Assembly (NCBI GenBank): GCA_910588855.1
Contig: CAJUSR010000014.1
Coordinates: 26,277 to 90,276 of the forward strand
Reading direction: 5' to 3'
DNA: 64,000 nt
Source of the DNA: an uncultured Kineothrix sp.
GTDB lineage: Bacteria > Bacillota > Clostridia > Lachnospirales > Lachnospiraceae
Part shown: positions 26,268 through 36,272 of the stretch, in pieces
Layout: every line of letters starts with the position of its first letter
Position numbering within the stretch: position 1 is the first letter of the stretch
The notes under the pieces: model-generated
Databases searched by the model: none
What the model saw: only the letters and a program-made list of their open reading frames with translations
Told to the model about the DNA's origin: nothing
Made by a program: the position numbers and the translations under genes

Positions 26268-26849
26268 ATGGCAAAGCTTTATATCGCCTTAGTAGATACC
26301 CCGGGGGTATTTGCCTGGATGATACGTAAGACTATCAGAATCAACTATATACATGTGGTGTTATCTTTAGATGGGAATTTTCAGGAAGCTTATAGCGTTG
26401 GGAGGCGGAATCCCTTTATCCCTTTTTTTGCAGGATTTGAGAAAGAAGATATCTATCAAATACACCGGGCATTCCCTACCGCACGCTACAAAATATATAC
26501 CATCCAATGTACCGATAGGCAGAAAAAAGAGCTTACCCATCAATTAAGGCATTGTTACCGGCAAAGGTTCCGTTATCACTATTGCATCATTGGTTTATTC
26601 TATCTGCTGTTGGGAAAGCCTTTTTACCAGACAAATTACTACACCTGTTCTTCTTTTATTGCAAGAATACTGCAGGAGCATGGAATACTTTCCTTCCCCA
26701 AACATTTTTCACTTGTAACACCCAGAGATTTTTATGAATATGGGCAGGGCAGACAACAGGATATTATCTTTGAGGGGCAGCTTCAGGAATTATGCCTGTT
26801 AGTAAACGCCCACCGCTTGACAAATTATATGGTCTACCCATGCCACTGA
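26268..26849 (+). CDS. Permuted NlpC/P60 (YiiX/LRAT-like) papain-fold protein
   Basis: 193 residues. The order of the candidate catalytic residues is reversed compared with papain: an early His in INYIHVVLSLDGN (about residue 30), then Cys in YYTCSSFIARIL (about 128), the mark of circularly permuted NlpC/P60 families such as YiiX/YaeF and LRAT-like thioesterases/acyltransferases. A hydrophobic stretch (CIIGLFYLLLGKPFYQ) lies just before the Cys. No signal peptide. Substrate could be a lipid or peptide amide; not known. Sits between the glycosyltransferase and the flippase-like gene in one operon. Confidence 0.7.
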   Translation: MAKLYIALVDTPGVFAWMIRKTIRINYIHVVLSLDGNFQEAYSVGRRNPFIPFFAGFEKEDIYQIHRAFPTARYKIYTIQCTDRQKKELTHQLRHCYRQRFRYHYCIIGLFYLLLGKPFYQTNYYTCSSFIARILQEHGILSFPKHFSLVTPRDFYEYGQGRQQDIIFEGQLQELCLLVNAHRLTNYMVYPCH

Positions 26850-26856
26850 GGCCACT

Positions 26857-27921
26857 ATGAAATCAAAATTATCCAAAAAAATACAACCGGTTTTCTTTTT
26901 CATTATTATGCTGTTAACTTTTTATGCCGTATTTAGCAAAAATGATTTGACCCAAATCATTACTTCTTTACGGAAGCTAAATCCGTTTTATTTTATATGT
27001 GCCTCTTTTTCCGCCGTATTTTTTGTATGTATGGAAGGGTTTATGATATGGTTTCTCCTAAAAGCCTGCCTGGAAACAAACCGCAGCCATTCTTCCACCC
27101 ATGTACAACCCACCGGAAACCAGGTTTCCCTTTTCCGTTGCTTTTCCTATTCTTTTATCGGTTTTTTCTTCTCCGGGATTACCCCTTCTGCGACCGGAGG
27201 GCAACCTGCCCAGTTGATAGCGATGAAAAAGGATAATATCCCTTTGGGAAGCGGCAGCCTTGTCCTTATGGTAGTTGCCGTTTTCTATAAACTGATATTG
27301 GTCATTATAGGGGCTGTTATATTACTTTTCTGGAAAGAGGAATTGGCAGGATACTTTGGGAATTATCTGATGTTATTTTACCTTGGCATTCTATTAAATG
27401 CCCTTCTCGTCTTTTTTCTGCTGTTGGTTATGTTTCATGGAAAATGGATGGAGAGTCTGTTTGTATATGTGGAAAAATTCTGCGAAAAAATCCATATATG
27501 CAAGCCTTCTTTCAAAAGAAAAGAAGCGTTTCATCATCTCATATCCGATTATGAGGAAACGCTTCAATTCCTTATCAGCCATCCGGCAAAAATATTATTA
27601 ACCGCAATCTGCACCCTTTTGCAAAGGAGCAGCCTTTTTTTGCTAACCTGCTTTATTTATCAGGGATTTGGGCTTTCCGGGCATGGTACATTGCTCATTA
27701 TGGCATTACAGGCTTCTGTTTATATTTCCGTAGATATGCTGCCTTTGCCCGGTTCCCAGGGCATATCTGAACTCGTATATGCCTCCGTATTTGCCTCTGT
27801 TTTCACGGAAACCTATCTTGCATCCTCCATGTGCGTTACCAGAGGGCTTAGTTTTTATTTCCTGCTTATCCTTGGCTCCGTTATCAGCCTCTTTTATTCC
27901 CGCGGGCAACGAGCCAAGTAG
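26857..27921 (+). CDS. Lysylphosphatidylglycerol synthase TM-region (UPF0104) flippase-like protein
   Basis: 354 residues with about 8 membrane helices, matching the LPG_synthase_TM / UPF0104 family: FSAVFFVCMEGFMIWFLLKA, then SFIGFFFSGITPSATGGQPAQ (a strong signature) and the late ISVDMLPLPGSQGISELVYASVF. This domain is the flippase part of MprF; stand-alone members are thought to move glycolipids or aminoacyl-lipids. It lacks the catalytic aminoacyltransferase domain. Last gene of the GT2 cassette; the following MATE gene is convergent. Confidence 0.88.
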   Translation: MKSKLSKKIQPVFFFIIMLLTFYAVFSKNDLTQIITSLRKLNPFYFICASFSAVFFVCMEGFMIWFLLKACLETNRSHSSTHVQPTGNQVSLFRCFSYSFIGFFFSGITPSATGGQPAQLIAMKKDNIPLGSGSLVLMVVAVFYKLILVIIGAVILLFWKEELAGYFGNYLMLFYLGILLNALLVFFLLLVMFHGKWMESLFVYVEKFCEKIHICKPSFKRKEAFHHLISDYEETLQFLISHPAKILLTAICTLLQRSSLFLLTCFIYQGFGLSGHGTLLIMALQASVYISVDMLPLPGSQGISELVYASVFASVFTETYLASSMCVTRGLSFYFLLILGSVISLFYSRGQRAK

Positions 27922-27950
27922 CTGCTTGCAGACATTTGGCGACTGCCGCC

Positions 27951-29360
27951 TCATTCCTTTAACTCCGACCGGTAAAACTGCAGGAATGTCAATGTGGTAA
28001 TAATTGCAGCCAGAATATCCGCAACAGGCTCTGCCAAAAGAATACAGAAAGTTTTCCCCCCATCCTTTACCAAATCCATAACCGGATCCGCCATTGTCTG
28101 TGCCAAACCGGATTCTCCCAGCAGCAAGGGCAATATATAAATCAACGGTATCAGCAGGAACACTTTCCTCAGCAAAGCCATGCAAAGGGAACGCTTTGCC
28201 TTCCCTAAAGCCATAAAAGACTGCTGACAGGCTATCTGTGCCCCAAATATCAACGCTCCAAACATATAAATACGGATTGCCCAAGACGCATATCGTATCG
28301 TATTTCCGTCGCCGGAAAAGATTCTGGCAAATATAGGGGAGAACCACATAATAATACCGGAAGATACAATAGAATATATCAGGCAGACTTTAAAAGCCAG
28401 ACGGAAAGCTTCCCTCACCCTGCCGTAGTTTTTCGCGCCATAATTATAGGATAAAATTGGCTGCGCCCCTTGCGCAATGCCTCCTAAAGGAAGCCATACC
28501 ATCTGATACAAACTCATTAAAATGGCCATTGTGCCTACTGCCATGCTGCCCCCGTAAACCGACATCTGATTATTGAATGATATTTGCAGCAAACCTTCCG
28601 TTGCGCTCATCACAAAAGGGGATATGCCCAACATCATAATGGAGCCAAGTGTGGATATTTTAGGCGGCAAGTATTTTGCCCTCAGCCTGACCGGCGATTT
28701 GCGCAGCAGAAAATATAGCACCCATATCGCAGAAACCCCCTGTGAAATCACCGTTGCCACGGCCGCCCCTGTAATCCCCATTCCCAATCCAAAAATAAAA
28801 ACAGGATCCAGCACAATGTTCAAAATCGCCCCAATCAATATAGTAGCCATACCCATTTTGGCAAATCCCTGTGTATTAATATACGGGTTCATGCCCTGCG
28901 CAATCTGTACACATACCGTACCTAACGCATAAACCCGGATATATTCTATCGCAGGCCTTAAGGATAATTCATCCGCCCCAAACAGCAAAAGTATAGGCTC
29001 TTTAAACAGCTCAATCATTACTGTTATAAGAATACCCGATGTTACCAACGCAGCAAAAGAAGCCATCATGATTTTCTCAGCTTCTTCCTTGTCCTGCTTG
29101 CCCAGCATAATAGCCGCCAAAGGGGCTCCTCCAGTGCCAAACAACTGCGTAAATGCCTGTATTAACGTAATAATAGGCACTGCCACGGCCAGCCCAGCCA
29201 TACCAACAGTGCCATTATCCATGTTACCGATATAAATACGATCCACCATATTGTAAAGCATACTTACCAGCATAGCAATGATTGCCGGAATTGCAAGATT
29301 TAACAATAATGTACTGATTTTTTTTGTTGCCAATTCACTTGTTTCTGCCACTCGCGCCAT
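27951..29360 (-). CDS. MATE family efflux transporter (MepA-like)
   Basis: 469 residues, about 12 helices. Start MARVAETSELATKKISTLLLNLAIP followed by MLYNMVDRIYIGN, the MepA-subgroup opening, and the usual GIGLILNIVLDPVFIFGLGMGITGAA-like middle block. Exports drugs or metabolites by ion antiport. GGAG abuts the annotated ATG directly; a GTG nine bases on (29351) has better spacing and may be the real start. Convergent with the GT2 cassette. Confidence 0.88.
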   Translation of the reverse strand: MARVAETSELATKKISTLLLNLAIPAIIAMLVSMLYNMVDRIYIGNMDNGTVGMAGLAVAVPIITLIQAFTQLFGTGGAPLAAIMLGKQDKEEAEKIMMASFAALVTSGILITVMIELFKEPILLLFGADELSLRPAIEYIRVYALGTVCVQIAQGMNPYINTQGFAKMGMATILIGAILNIVLDPVFIFGLGMGITGAAVATVISQGVSAIWVLYFLLRKSPVRLRAKYLPPKISTLGSIMMLGISPFVMSATEGLLQISFNNQMSVYGGSMAVGTMAILMSLYQMVWLPLGGIAQGAQPILSYNYGAKNYGRVREAFRLAFKVCLIYSIVSSGIIMWFSPIFARIFSGDGNTIRYASWAIRIYMFGALIFGAQIACQQSFMALGKAKRSLCMALLRKVFLLIPLIYILPLLLGESGLAQTMADPVMDLVKDGGKTFCILLAEPVADILAAIITTLTFLQFYRSELKE

Positions 29361-29440
29361 CTCCTTTTGTCTCTTTATTACCTTTTATTATATCTCCCCT
29401 ATTTTATTTTGCAAGAATAGACAGCCCAAGTCAAATAGAA

Positions 29441-31600
29441 TTACAACCACAAGAGATATATCAACGTAAGGATTAACCCTGCGCAAAAAAGCAACAGCCC
29501 AAAAGATAAGCTTCTTCTTATAATCGTACTGTTCTCCTGCACTTCTTCATATTTTAAAACCAATCTATGCTCACAGCCTTCCCTGTGAGGTCGTTTCCGC
29601 CAGAAGGTCATATTCATAAAATGCACAAAATTAGTCATTCCGGTACCGATTATATGGGTCAGATAGGTTCCTTCCTCCAACTCATGGGGAAGTTTACTGT
29701 CCCTGTAAATGGTTTTCCGTAAAAGCACCACGAAACCATCCACAAGGCTGTCGAAGATACGGCAGACAACACCGAATATCATTGGCAGGATATGCTGCAG
29801 CAAAGGACGGTATACCGCATTTTCCAAATCCCAGTAACGATTCCATCGGTCTATATATATGGTTCCGCCTTCCTCTTTCTTCATCATCCATTTCCTTATC
29901 AGCACAAAGTAAATAGCAGCCCCGATAATAATGGAAATCACCCCGCCTTTTAAATTGGCGGCATTAAAATACTCCACATCCCCTTCCAATGTCTCCGGGC
30001 TCAAAAAACCCTGCCCAAAATCGGCCATAAAGCCCATAACGGTTCCCGGCAAAAACCCCATAACAGGAAAAACCAAAGCGCTTATTGTCAATACAAAAGC
30101 ACTGGCCTTATTCATATATTTCCCGCACAAATTATCGAATTGCTCCTGTATGGAGCCATCATTATTTTTTTCTATAAATAGCGCTACATACAATTTCAGC
30201 ATATAGGCTACCGTACATCCGCCGCTGATTAAGAAAATCCATTCTATGCCTTTCATCGCCCCTGCGCTCAAAAACCCTGCCTGCAAATGGTTCAAATGCA
30301 ACGCTTCGATATATTCAACAATACTTTCATGTATCAAAGTTTTGCTGATATATCCATTCCAAAAAGGGATACCGCCGATGCCAAGGGCCCCCATAAGAAA
30401 TATAAAATGAAGCAGCGGTTTTTTATGCCCAAACCCTCTGATTTCATTCAAATCCAGTTTATGGATATTCATAAACACAACACCTGCTGCCATAAACAAT
30501 ACGAGTTTTATCAAGGAATGGTTTACCATATGAAGCAGGGAACCTCTGACAGCCAAACCATTCTCACTGCCCAACAGGCCCTGCATACCAATCCCCACAA
30601 GGATAAATCCTATTTGAGAAACGGAAGAACACGCCAAAGTCCGCTTTAAATTCACGGTAAATAAAGCGAGTACCGCCCCAAGCAGCATCGTTGCCGTACC
30701 GGTAAGAAGAATCAATGTACCCCATTTTATATCGTATAGGAACATTTTACAGCTTACTACAAGAATGCCGAAAATGCCCGCCTTTGTTAAAATACCTGAT
30801 AACAGGGCACTGGCCGGTGCCGGCGCCACCGGATGGGCTTTCGGCAGCCATATATGAAGGGGAAATGCCCCTGCTTTTGCGCCAAACCCGAATAACAGAC
30901 AGGTTCCTGCAATATAAAGCGTTTTCCTCCCGGCCTCGTATTCCGTTCCCGTACCCAACATTATCAATCGACAGCTTTCATACAATCCATCTATGTCCAG
31001 CGTGCCTACTTCATGATAGAGCAGCAATAATCCCATCAACATCACGAGGCCGCCTGCTACTGCTACCGCCAAATAAGTTTCCGCCGCACGGAGCGATTCC
31101 TTTTTTTCATCATGGGCTACCCAGACATAAGAAGTAAAGGACATCATTTCAAAGAAAATAAACAATGTATACAAATCTGCAGACAGGAAAACCCCCATTG
31201 TAGCGCCTAACGTAAGAAGCAGGAAAAAATAATATCTGTTCCGGTTCCTATAATGGGCAAAATATTCTTTGGAAAATACCGTAGACATCATCCACATAAA
31301 TGTTGCTATTCCCCCGTACAATGCACGGAATCCATCCAATGTAAAGTGAAGACCCATCCCGCAAAATCCTGGGATTGTACAGGAAGAGGGATATCCAAAG
31401 GAATTTGCAGGGTTTTTCATCAACTCCCACGACATATAATACATGCAAAATACAAACAACATTGCGGCAAATTCCACAATAACAATACAATCGGCAGCAT
31501 AATCCCTCGCTGTTTTATTCCTCCGCCCAATCAAATAGGTCAATATTGCCCCTGCCATAGGAAAGAAAACAAGGCAGGATAACATATAATTCCCTTCCAT
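29441..31600 (-). CDS. Proton-conducting (NuoL/MnhA-type) antiporter subunit, long C-terminal extension
   Basis: 719 residues, the largest of four antiporter-like subunits in the operon. The Proton_antipo_M core (about 105-415) includes the lysine/proline helix FGFGAKAGAFPLHIWLPKAH and the RTLACSSVSQIGFILVGIG block, with His in HMVNHSLIKLVLF. After residue about 460 come extra helices and a hydrophilic tail (about 600-690) not present in the 500-aa paralogues. NuoL-like proteins pump H+ or Na+. Last gene of the Mrp/Mbh-like operon. SD GGAGG before the ATG. Confidence 0.88.
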   Translation of the reverse strand: MEGNYMLSCLVFFPMAGAILTYLIGRRNKTARDYAADCIVIVEFAAMLFVFCMYYMSWELMKNPANSFGYPSSCTIPGFCGMGLHFTLDGFRALYGGIATFMWMMSTVFSKEYFAHYRNRNRYYFFLLLTLGATMGVFLSADLYTLFIFFEMMSFTSYVWVAHDEKKESLRAAETYLAVAVAGGLVMLMGLLLLYHEVGTLDIDGLYESCRLIMLGTGTEYEAGRKTLYIAGTCLLFGFGAKAGAFPLHIWLPKAHPVAPAPASALLSGILTKAGIFGILVVSCKMFLYDIKWGTLILLTGTATMLLGAVLALFTVNLKRTLACSSVSQIGFILVGIGMQGLLGSENGLAVRGSLLHMVNHSLIKLVLFMAAGVVFMNIHKLDLNEIRGFGHKKPLLHFIFLMGALGIGGIPFWNGYISKTLIHESIVEYIEALHLNHLQAGFLSAGAMKGIEWIFLISGGCTVAYMLKLYVALFIEKNNDGSIQEQFDNLCGKYMNKASAFVLTISALVFPVMGFLPGTVMGFMADFGQGFLSPETLEGDVEYFNAANLKGGVISIIIGAAIYFVLIRKWMMKKEEGGTIYIDRWNRYWDLENAVYRPLLQHILPMIFGVVCRIFDSLVDGFVVLLRKTIYRDSKLPHELEEGTYLTHIIGTGMTNFVHFMNMTFWRKRPHREGCEHRLVLKYEEVQENSTIIRRSLSFGLLLFCAGLILTLIYLLWL

Positions 31601-31672
31601 GATTTACCTCCATTCCAAATTATCCGTTTCAATAACCATAAAACTAATCATCCGGTAATCACATTGTCTTAT

Positions 31673-33157
31673 TTAAACGACTTTATAATAACCGCCTGCC
31701 ACATCTTCAAAAAATTTCACCAAAGGGGAAGAAAACAATCCAAAAGCAATGATAACGGCTGCAAAAACAAAAAGCGGCAGCAGCATCTTCCAGTTCGGGT
31801 CGGAAAACCCCTCTATAGTTTTTTCATCAAAATCTTGGGGAGGAAAAAATGCCCTGACTACGATTGACAGCATATAGATAGCCGTCAGCAATGCCGAAAT
31901 AAGCAGACAGCCTATTCCAAAATAAGCCATTTTATTTCCGCTTTCCACTGCCGCCCGCGCCAGGTTCCATTTACTGATAAATCCCGCCAGCCCGGGTACG
32001 CCCATAAGAGCCAAAGATGATACGGTAAAGATACCAAAAACCCACGGCATCTTTTTCCCTAATCCATCCAGTTCATGAATATAATGTTTTTCCGTCTGGT
32101 GCATAATTGCCCCTGCGCAGAAAAAAGAACAGATTTTCATAAAAGCATGAAATGCCATATGGGTCAATGCCCCTACCATCCCTAAAGGCGTCATAATCAC
32201 TGCACCGAATAAAATATACGATAAATTACTAATGGTGGAATATGCCAGCCTTCTTTTTAAATGGGTTTCTTTTACCGCCCGGCTGCATCCATATACGATT
32301 GTGAACATGACTATCCCCATCAATAAATACTGGGTCCATGTCCCTCTGAGGAAGTCAGCGCCAAAGCTGTAATACGTAAGCCTCAATATTGCAAATGCCC
32401 CTGCTTTTACTACCGCTACCGCATGCAGCAGCGCGGTAACCGGAGTCGGCGCCACACCTGCCTGAGGCAGCCATGAATTGAAGGGGAAGATTGCTGCTTT
32501 TACGCCAAAGCCCATAAAAGCAATGACATAAATCAACAGCAGGATATTTGCCCGCTCCCCCACTTTTTCCAAATCCAATACTCCGCCAAGGACAAATTCC
32601 GTCGTCGTTCCATAAACAATTACAAATATCATACCAATAAAAGCAAATGCCGCCCCGCCCAAAGAATAGTACAAATACTTGCGGCTTGCCAATATGGCTT
32701 CTCTGGTAAGCGTATGCATCACCAAAGGTACCGTCACTAAGGTAAGAAGCTCATAAAAGAAATACATGGTCAGAATATTATCCGCCAACGCAATGCCAAG
32801 GGTTACGCCATAAGTAATGGTATAAAACATAAAAAATACTTTTTCGTGTTTTTCCTTTGTCATATATTCAAATGCAAACAAAGTCGCCAATGGCCAAAGG
32901 AAAGAAACGAGCCCGGCAAAAACCATCCCCATACCGTCTACCCTAAAAGCAATTGCCAGATTGCCGGTAAACTTGGCCAGAATAAAATTATCTATCGGTC
33001 TGTGGTAAAGCAGCGACCAGACAAGGATTGTATTGATAACCACTGCCATTTCCAAAAATATCTCCATATGCTGCCGCTTCTTAAAGGGAATCACAGGTAC
33101 CAGCACACCTGTAAACACCGGTATCAGAATAACGGCTATCAACATTATTTTACTCAT
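31673..33157 (-). CDS. Proton-conducting antiporter subunit (MnhD/NuoM-like)
   Basis: 494 residues, about 14 membrane helices. Contains the Proton_antipo_M signature: TYGVTLGIALADNILTMYFF with a charged Glu helix nearby, FMGFGVKAAIFPFNSWLPQA (the conserved Lys and HAWLP-equivalent), KRRLAYSTISNLSYILFG and HMAFHAFMKICSFF with paired His and Lys. It is one of three consecutive about 500-aa paralogues, which argues for a multi-subunit pump. Transcribed with its neighbours (14-base gap). Confidence 0.9.
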   Translation of the reverse strand: MSKIMLIAVILIPVFTGVLVPVIPFKKRQHMEIFLEMAVVINTILVWSLLYHRPIDNFILAKFTGNLAIAFRVDGMGMVFAGLVSFLWPLATLFAFEYMTKEKHEKVFFMFYTITYGVTLGIALADNILTMYFFYELLTLVTVPLVMHTLTREAILASRKYLYYSLGGAAFAFIGMIFVIVYGTTTEFVLGGVLDLEKVGERANILLLIYVIAFMGFGVKAAIFPFNSWLPQAGVAPTPVTALLHAVAVVKAGAFAILRLTYYSFGADFLRGTWTQYLLMGIVMFTIVYGCSRAVKETHLKRRLAYSTISNLSYILFGAVIMTPLGMVGALTHMAFHAFMKICSFFCAGAIMHQTEKHYIHELDGLGKKMPWVFGIFTVSSLALMGVPGLAGFISKWNLARAAVESGNKMAYFGIGCLLISALLTAIYMLSIVVRAFFPPQDFDEKTIEGFSDPNWKMLLPLFVFAAVIIAFGLFSSPLVKFFEDVAGGYYKVV

Positions 33158-33171
33158 ACTCTGGCTCCCTT

Positions 33172-34674
33172 CTATAAAACCTCCGATACAATACCGGAAA
33201 TATAATGAATCAGAAGATTAGGCGCCATGCCAAGGGCTACAGCCAATATGGCAAGGATGGCTATCGGCGCCAACATATACAAAGAGGTTTCTTTCTTTCT
33301 ATTCAACGGATTCTGTTCCGGGTAGCAATAACCATCTCCCGGAAAAAATCCTTTTATTGTAAGCGGAAGCAAATATCCTGCCGTAAGTAAGGCACTTATT
33401 AAAAGGATTACAGGGCCAAGCAAACAGAATATCCCTTCCCCGGATTCCAGCGCCCCCAAAGCCAGATACCACTTACTGATAAACCCTCCAGTAGGCGGAA
33501 TCCCTATCAATGCCAGAGAAGCGAAAGTAAAGCACCACATCGTTACAGGCATTTCTTTGCCGATTCCGGTCAAATCATCTACTTTTACTTTGCCGGTCTT
33601 ATGTATCACGGCCCCGGCAACCAAAAATAACGCGCACTTGACAAATGCATGGTATACCACATGCAAGAAAGCTCCTTCTAAAGCTATTGGCTGGAGCAGG
33701 GCCAACCCGAACAAAATATAAGATACCTGACTTACTGTGGAATAAGCCAGCCTTTTTTTCAAAACTTTTTCCCTATATGCCAGCATAGAACCCATAAATA
33801 TGGTGATAAGCGTCAGCGTCAGCCAAACTGTCTGCACCCATGTCCCGCGGATAAAATCCGCCCCGAACATATAATAAACTACCCGAATCATCCCAAGGAC
33901 TCCGCCTTTTACAATAACTGCCGACAAGACAGCGCTGGCCGGGGCCGGGGCTACCGGATGGGCCGTAGGAAGCCATGCGTGAAGAGGGAACATGCCGGAC
34001 TTTACGCCAAAACCAAGAATCATAATAAATACAGCCACCAATAACAGGTTTTCATTCCCGGGCAGCATACTTTTATCCAATACACCCCCCGCCGTAAACG
34101 TAAGGGTATTCCCGAACCGGTATAAAAAATATAGGCCAAATAACGCCATATAGGCCCCGCAAAAAGAATAAAACATATACTTTAAAGCTGCCATCACCGC
34201 TTCCCTGCTCCTTGTATGGATTACCAACGGCATAGACAGCAATGTCATCAACTCATAAAATACATAAAAGGTAATCATATTTCCGGCAAAATTCAAACCA
34301 AGTAAAATACCGAATACCATCAGATAAAAACCATAAAACCTTTTTTCCCCTGCTTCCCCTTTGCCATGCCCGGTTTCCATATACGAAAAGGAGAAAAAAC
34401 CTGCCAAAACCCAGATAACCGTCACTACCGCCGCAAATAAAATGCCTATATTGTCCGGTTTAAAATAGATCGGAAGCGTAACTGTAAAATAAAATAAAAT
34501 AATCGCTTCCCCGTTTATATGAAACAAGGCATACGCTGCGGAGACCCCGGTAATTGCCAAAGCCGTTCCCGTTATTCCAATTAAAACTTTCCTGTCCTCA
34601 GGTTCCTTCATAAACAGAAGAAACAGCCCGGCAGCAATTGGAAAAAAGATTGGAAAAAGCATTATATAAATCAT
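33172..34674 (-). CDS. Proton-conducting antiporter subunit (MnhD/NuoM-like), own structured leader
   Basis: 500 residues, start ATG at 34672-34674 (MIYIMLFPIFFP). Core signature GFGVKSGMFPLHAWLPTAH, KRLAYSTVSQVSYILFG and HVVYHAFVKCALFLVAG. Within the operon it is separated from the upstream subunit by 89 bases that hold a pseudoknot leader element (34675-34754) ending at its SD (AAATGGGG). This could set subunit stoichiometry or respond to a ligand. It is otherwise a normal family member. Confidence 0.9.
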   Translation of the reverse strand: MIYIMLFPIFFPIAAGLFLLFMKEPEDRKVLIGITGTALAITGVSAAYALFHINGEAIILFYFTVTLPIYFKPDNIGILFAAVVTVIWVLAGFFSFSYMETGHGKGEAGEKRFYGFYLMVFGILLGLNFAGNMITFYVFYELMTLLSMPLVIHTRSREAVMAALKYMFYSFCGAYMALFGLYFLYRFGNTLTFTAGGVLDKSMLPGNENLLLVAVFIMILGFGVKSGMFPLHAWLPTAHPVAPAPASAVLSAVIVKGGVLGMIRVVYYMFGADFIRGTWVQTVWLTLTLITIFMGSMLAYREKVLKKRLAYSTVSQVSYILFGLALLQPIALEGAFLHVVYHAFVKCALFLVAGAVIHKTGKVKVDDLTGIGKEMPVTMWCFTFASLALIGIPPTGGFISKWYLALGALESGEGIFCLLGPVILLISALLTAGYLLPLTIKGFFPGDGYCYPEQNPLNRKKETSLYMLAPIAILAILAVALGMAPNLLIHYISGIVSEVL

Positions 34675-34754
34675 ATTTTACCCCATTTCTGCGCGGCTTT
34701 TGCGCAAAACCAATTCGGCTTTCAAATTTGTGGATGCCGCACAGACACAAATTT
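34675..34754 (-). promoter_or_regulatory. Pseudoknot leader RNA element, copy 2 (inside Mrp operon)
   Basis: Minus strand: P2 stem AAATTTGTG (34746-34754) with CACAAATTT (34724-34732), loop TCTGTGCGGCATC, a 26-nt linker, arm GCCGCGCAG (34689-34697) that pairs with 9 loop bases (one U-G), then AAATGGGG and the start codon at 34674. The linker contains a small TTTTGCGCAAAA dyad. Sequence near-identical to copy 1 except for linker length and two loop bases. Confidence 0.72.
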
Positions 34755-34763
34755 GATTCTGCT

Positions 34764-36269
34764 TTAAGCAAACATCATAAGCCCGGACTCTATCAAATCA
34801 ACAATCGGCTGTGAGCAAACACCGAGCAAAATATTTAAGACGACAAAACAGAATAAAACCGCCGCATATACTTTATTATCCCTCCATGCGACCGTAGGAT
34901 ATTCCCTGTCATTCACCGGCGTATAAATGCGGATTACCGTTTTCATAAAGTAAATGGCGTTCAATATCGTACTGATGCCCAATACAATAAGCGTTGGCAG
35001 CATCTTTACCGTATTTTGCACCGCTGCCTGGGAAAACAGTAATTTACTGATAAATCCTGAAAACATGGGCACACCCACCATAGACAATGCCCCTACCGAA
35101 AACGCCACACCGGCACACTTATTCCTATAGCCGGAACCGGTCAATTCTATAAATTTCCTGCTGCCGCCGGAAACATCCGTCAAACCGATAGCGGAAATAA
35201 AAAGCAAAGACTTGGTGGCCACATGGGAAAGGACATGAAAAACCGCCGCAACCATCCCTACCTGGGTTCCCATACCTACGCCCATATAAATATATCCCAC
35301 CTGCGCCACAGAAGAAAATGCAATCATCCTTCTCACATCGTTTTCCTTAATCGCGCTTAAAGACCCGAATACCATGCCCATCAAAGCAAATATAAAAAGT
35401 ATATTTACAATTTTGCTGTCATGGAATACATCAAATCCTATCACTCTGTATATAATCTTAAACAGCAGGAAAATATATCCTTTTGATACAAGGCTGGATA
35501 ATATGGCTGCAGAGGAAACCGTAGAATACCCATAAGCATCCGGCAGCCATGCGTGGAACGGGAACAAGGCGCTTTTAATTGCCAGCCCCACAGATATAAT
35601 GGCAATTGTCACAAGCAACGGCGGCCTGTATGCCCCTTCCGCTACTATCTGGGTGATTTCCATCTTAATATTTGACATAAGCAGATGCCCCGTCAAATCA
35701 TATAACATACAAATCCCTACCAAAAACAGGCCGGAGCCTAACAGACTCATAATCATATAGCGGACAGACGCTTCGATAGTCCGCCCGTTTTGCCGTATCA
35801 TAATCAGCCCGCAGGCGGAAATCGTATTAATTTCCACAAATACATATGCCGTAAACAAATCGTTGGTATATAGCAAAGCGAGCAAAGAACTCAACATCAA
35901 ATCGGACAATACATAATAAAGCCCCTGTTTCCCTTCTTCTACCTCCTGTACCAATTTGTGCCTTCCTCCCAAAAGGGAGAGCAGCATAATCACACAGAAA
36001 AATAATGCTAATCCCGTTTCCAATATCCCTATCCGCAATTCATTGCCCCAGGGCGCAGGAAAACGTCCCATAACATAAACATACGATACGCCGGTTTTTG
36101 CCACATATAGAAATACCGCAGCGGACAACAGGATATTAAGGGTAAGCACCGCTACATTTACAATTCTTGCCATCTTTTCTTTGAATGCAGAACTGACAAT
36201 CCCTGCAAACATACAGAACATAATGGAAAAACAGGGAAAATTCTGCACAAATTCCATTTCTCCGGACAT
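34764..36269 (-). CDS. Proton-conducting antiporter subunit (MnhD/NuoN-like)
   Basis: 501 residues, about 14 helices. Signature LAIKSALFPFHAWLPDAYG (conserved Lys), IKENDVRRMIAFSSVAQVGYIYMG and HVLSHVATKSLLF with His and Lys. The conserved Glu helix lies in FTAYVFVEINTISACGLIMI, as in antiporter-like subunits. It follows the NuoK/MnhC-like gene by 3 bases, the usual MnhC-MnhD order. Together with the next three large genes it forms a four-antiporter set. SD GAGGGG before the ATG. Confidence 0.9.
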   Translation of the reverse strand: MSGEMEFVQNFPCFSIMFCMFAGIVSSAFKEKMARIVNVAVLTLNILLSAAVFLYVAKTGVSYVYVMGRFPAPWGNELRIGILETGLALFFCVIMLLSLLGGRHKLVQEVEEGKQGLYYVLSDLMLSSLLALLYTNDLFTAYVFVEINTISACGLIMIRQNGRTIEASVRYMIMSLLGSGLFLVGICMLYDLTGHLLMSNIKMEITQIVAEGAYRPPLLVTIAIISVGLAIKSALFPFHAWLPDAYGYSTVSSAAILSSLVSKGYIFLLFKIIYRVIGFDVFHDSKIVNILFIFALMGMVFGSLSAIKENDVRRMIAFSSVAQVGYIYMGVGMGTQVGMVAAVFHVLSHVATKSLLFISAIGLTDVSGGSRKFIELTGSGYRNKCAGVAFSVGALSMVGVPMFSGFISKLLFSQAAVQNTVKMLPTLIVLGISTILNAIYFMKTVIRIYTPVNDREYPTVAWRDNKVYAAVLFCFVVLNILLGVCSQPIVDLIESGLMMFA

Positions 36270-36272
36270 TTT

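Noticed and set aside
27706..28347. 213-codon minus-strand ORF overlapping the flippase and MATE genes
   Set aside because: Shadow frame of two well supported genes; no family resemblance and no SD.
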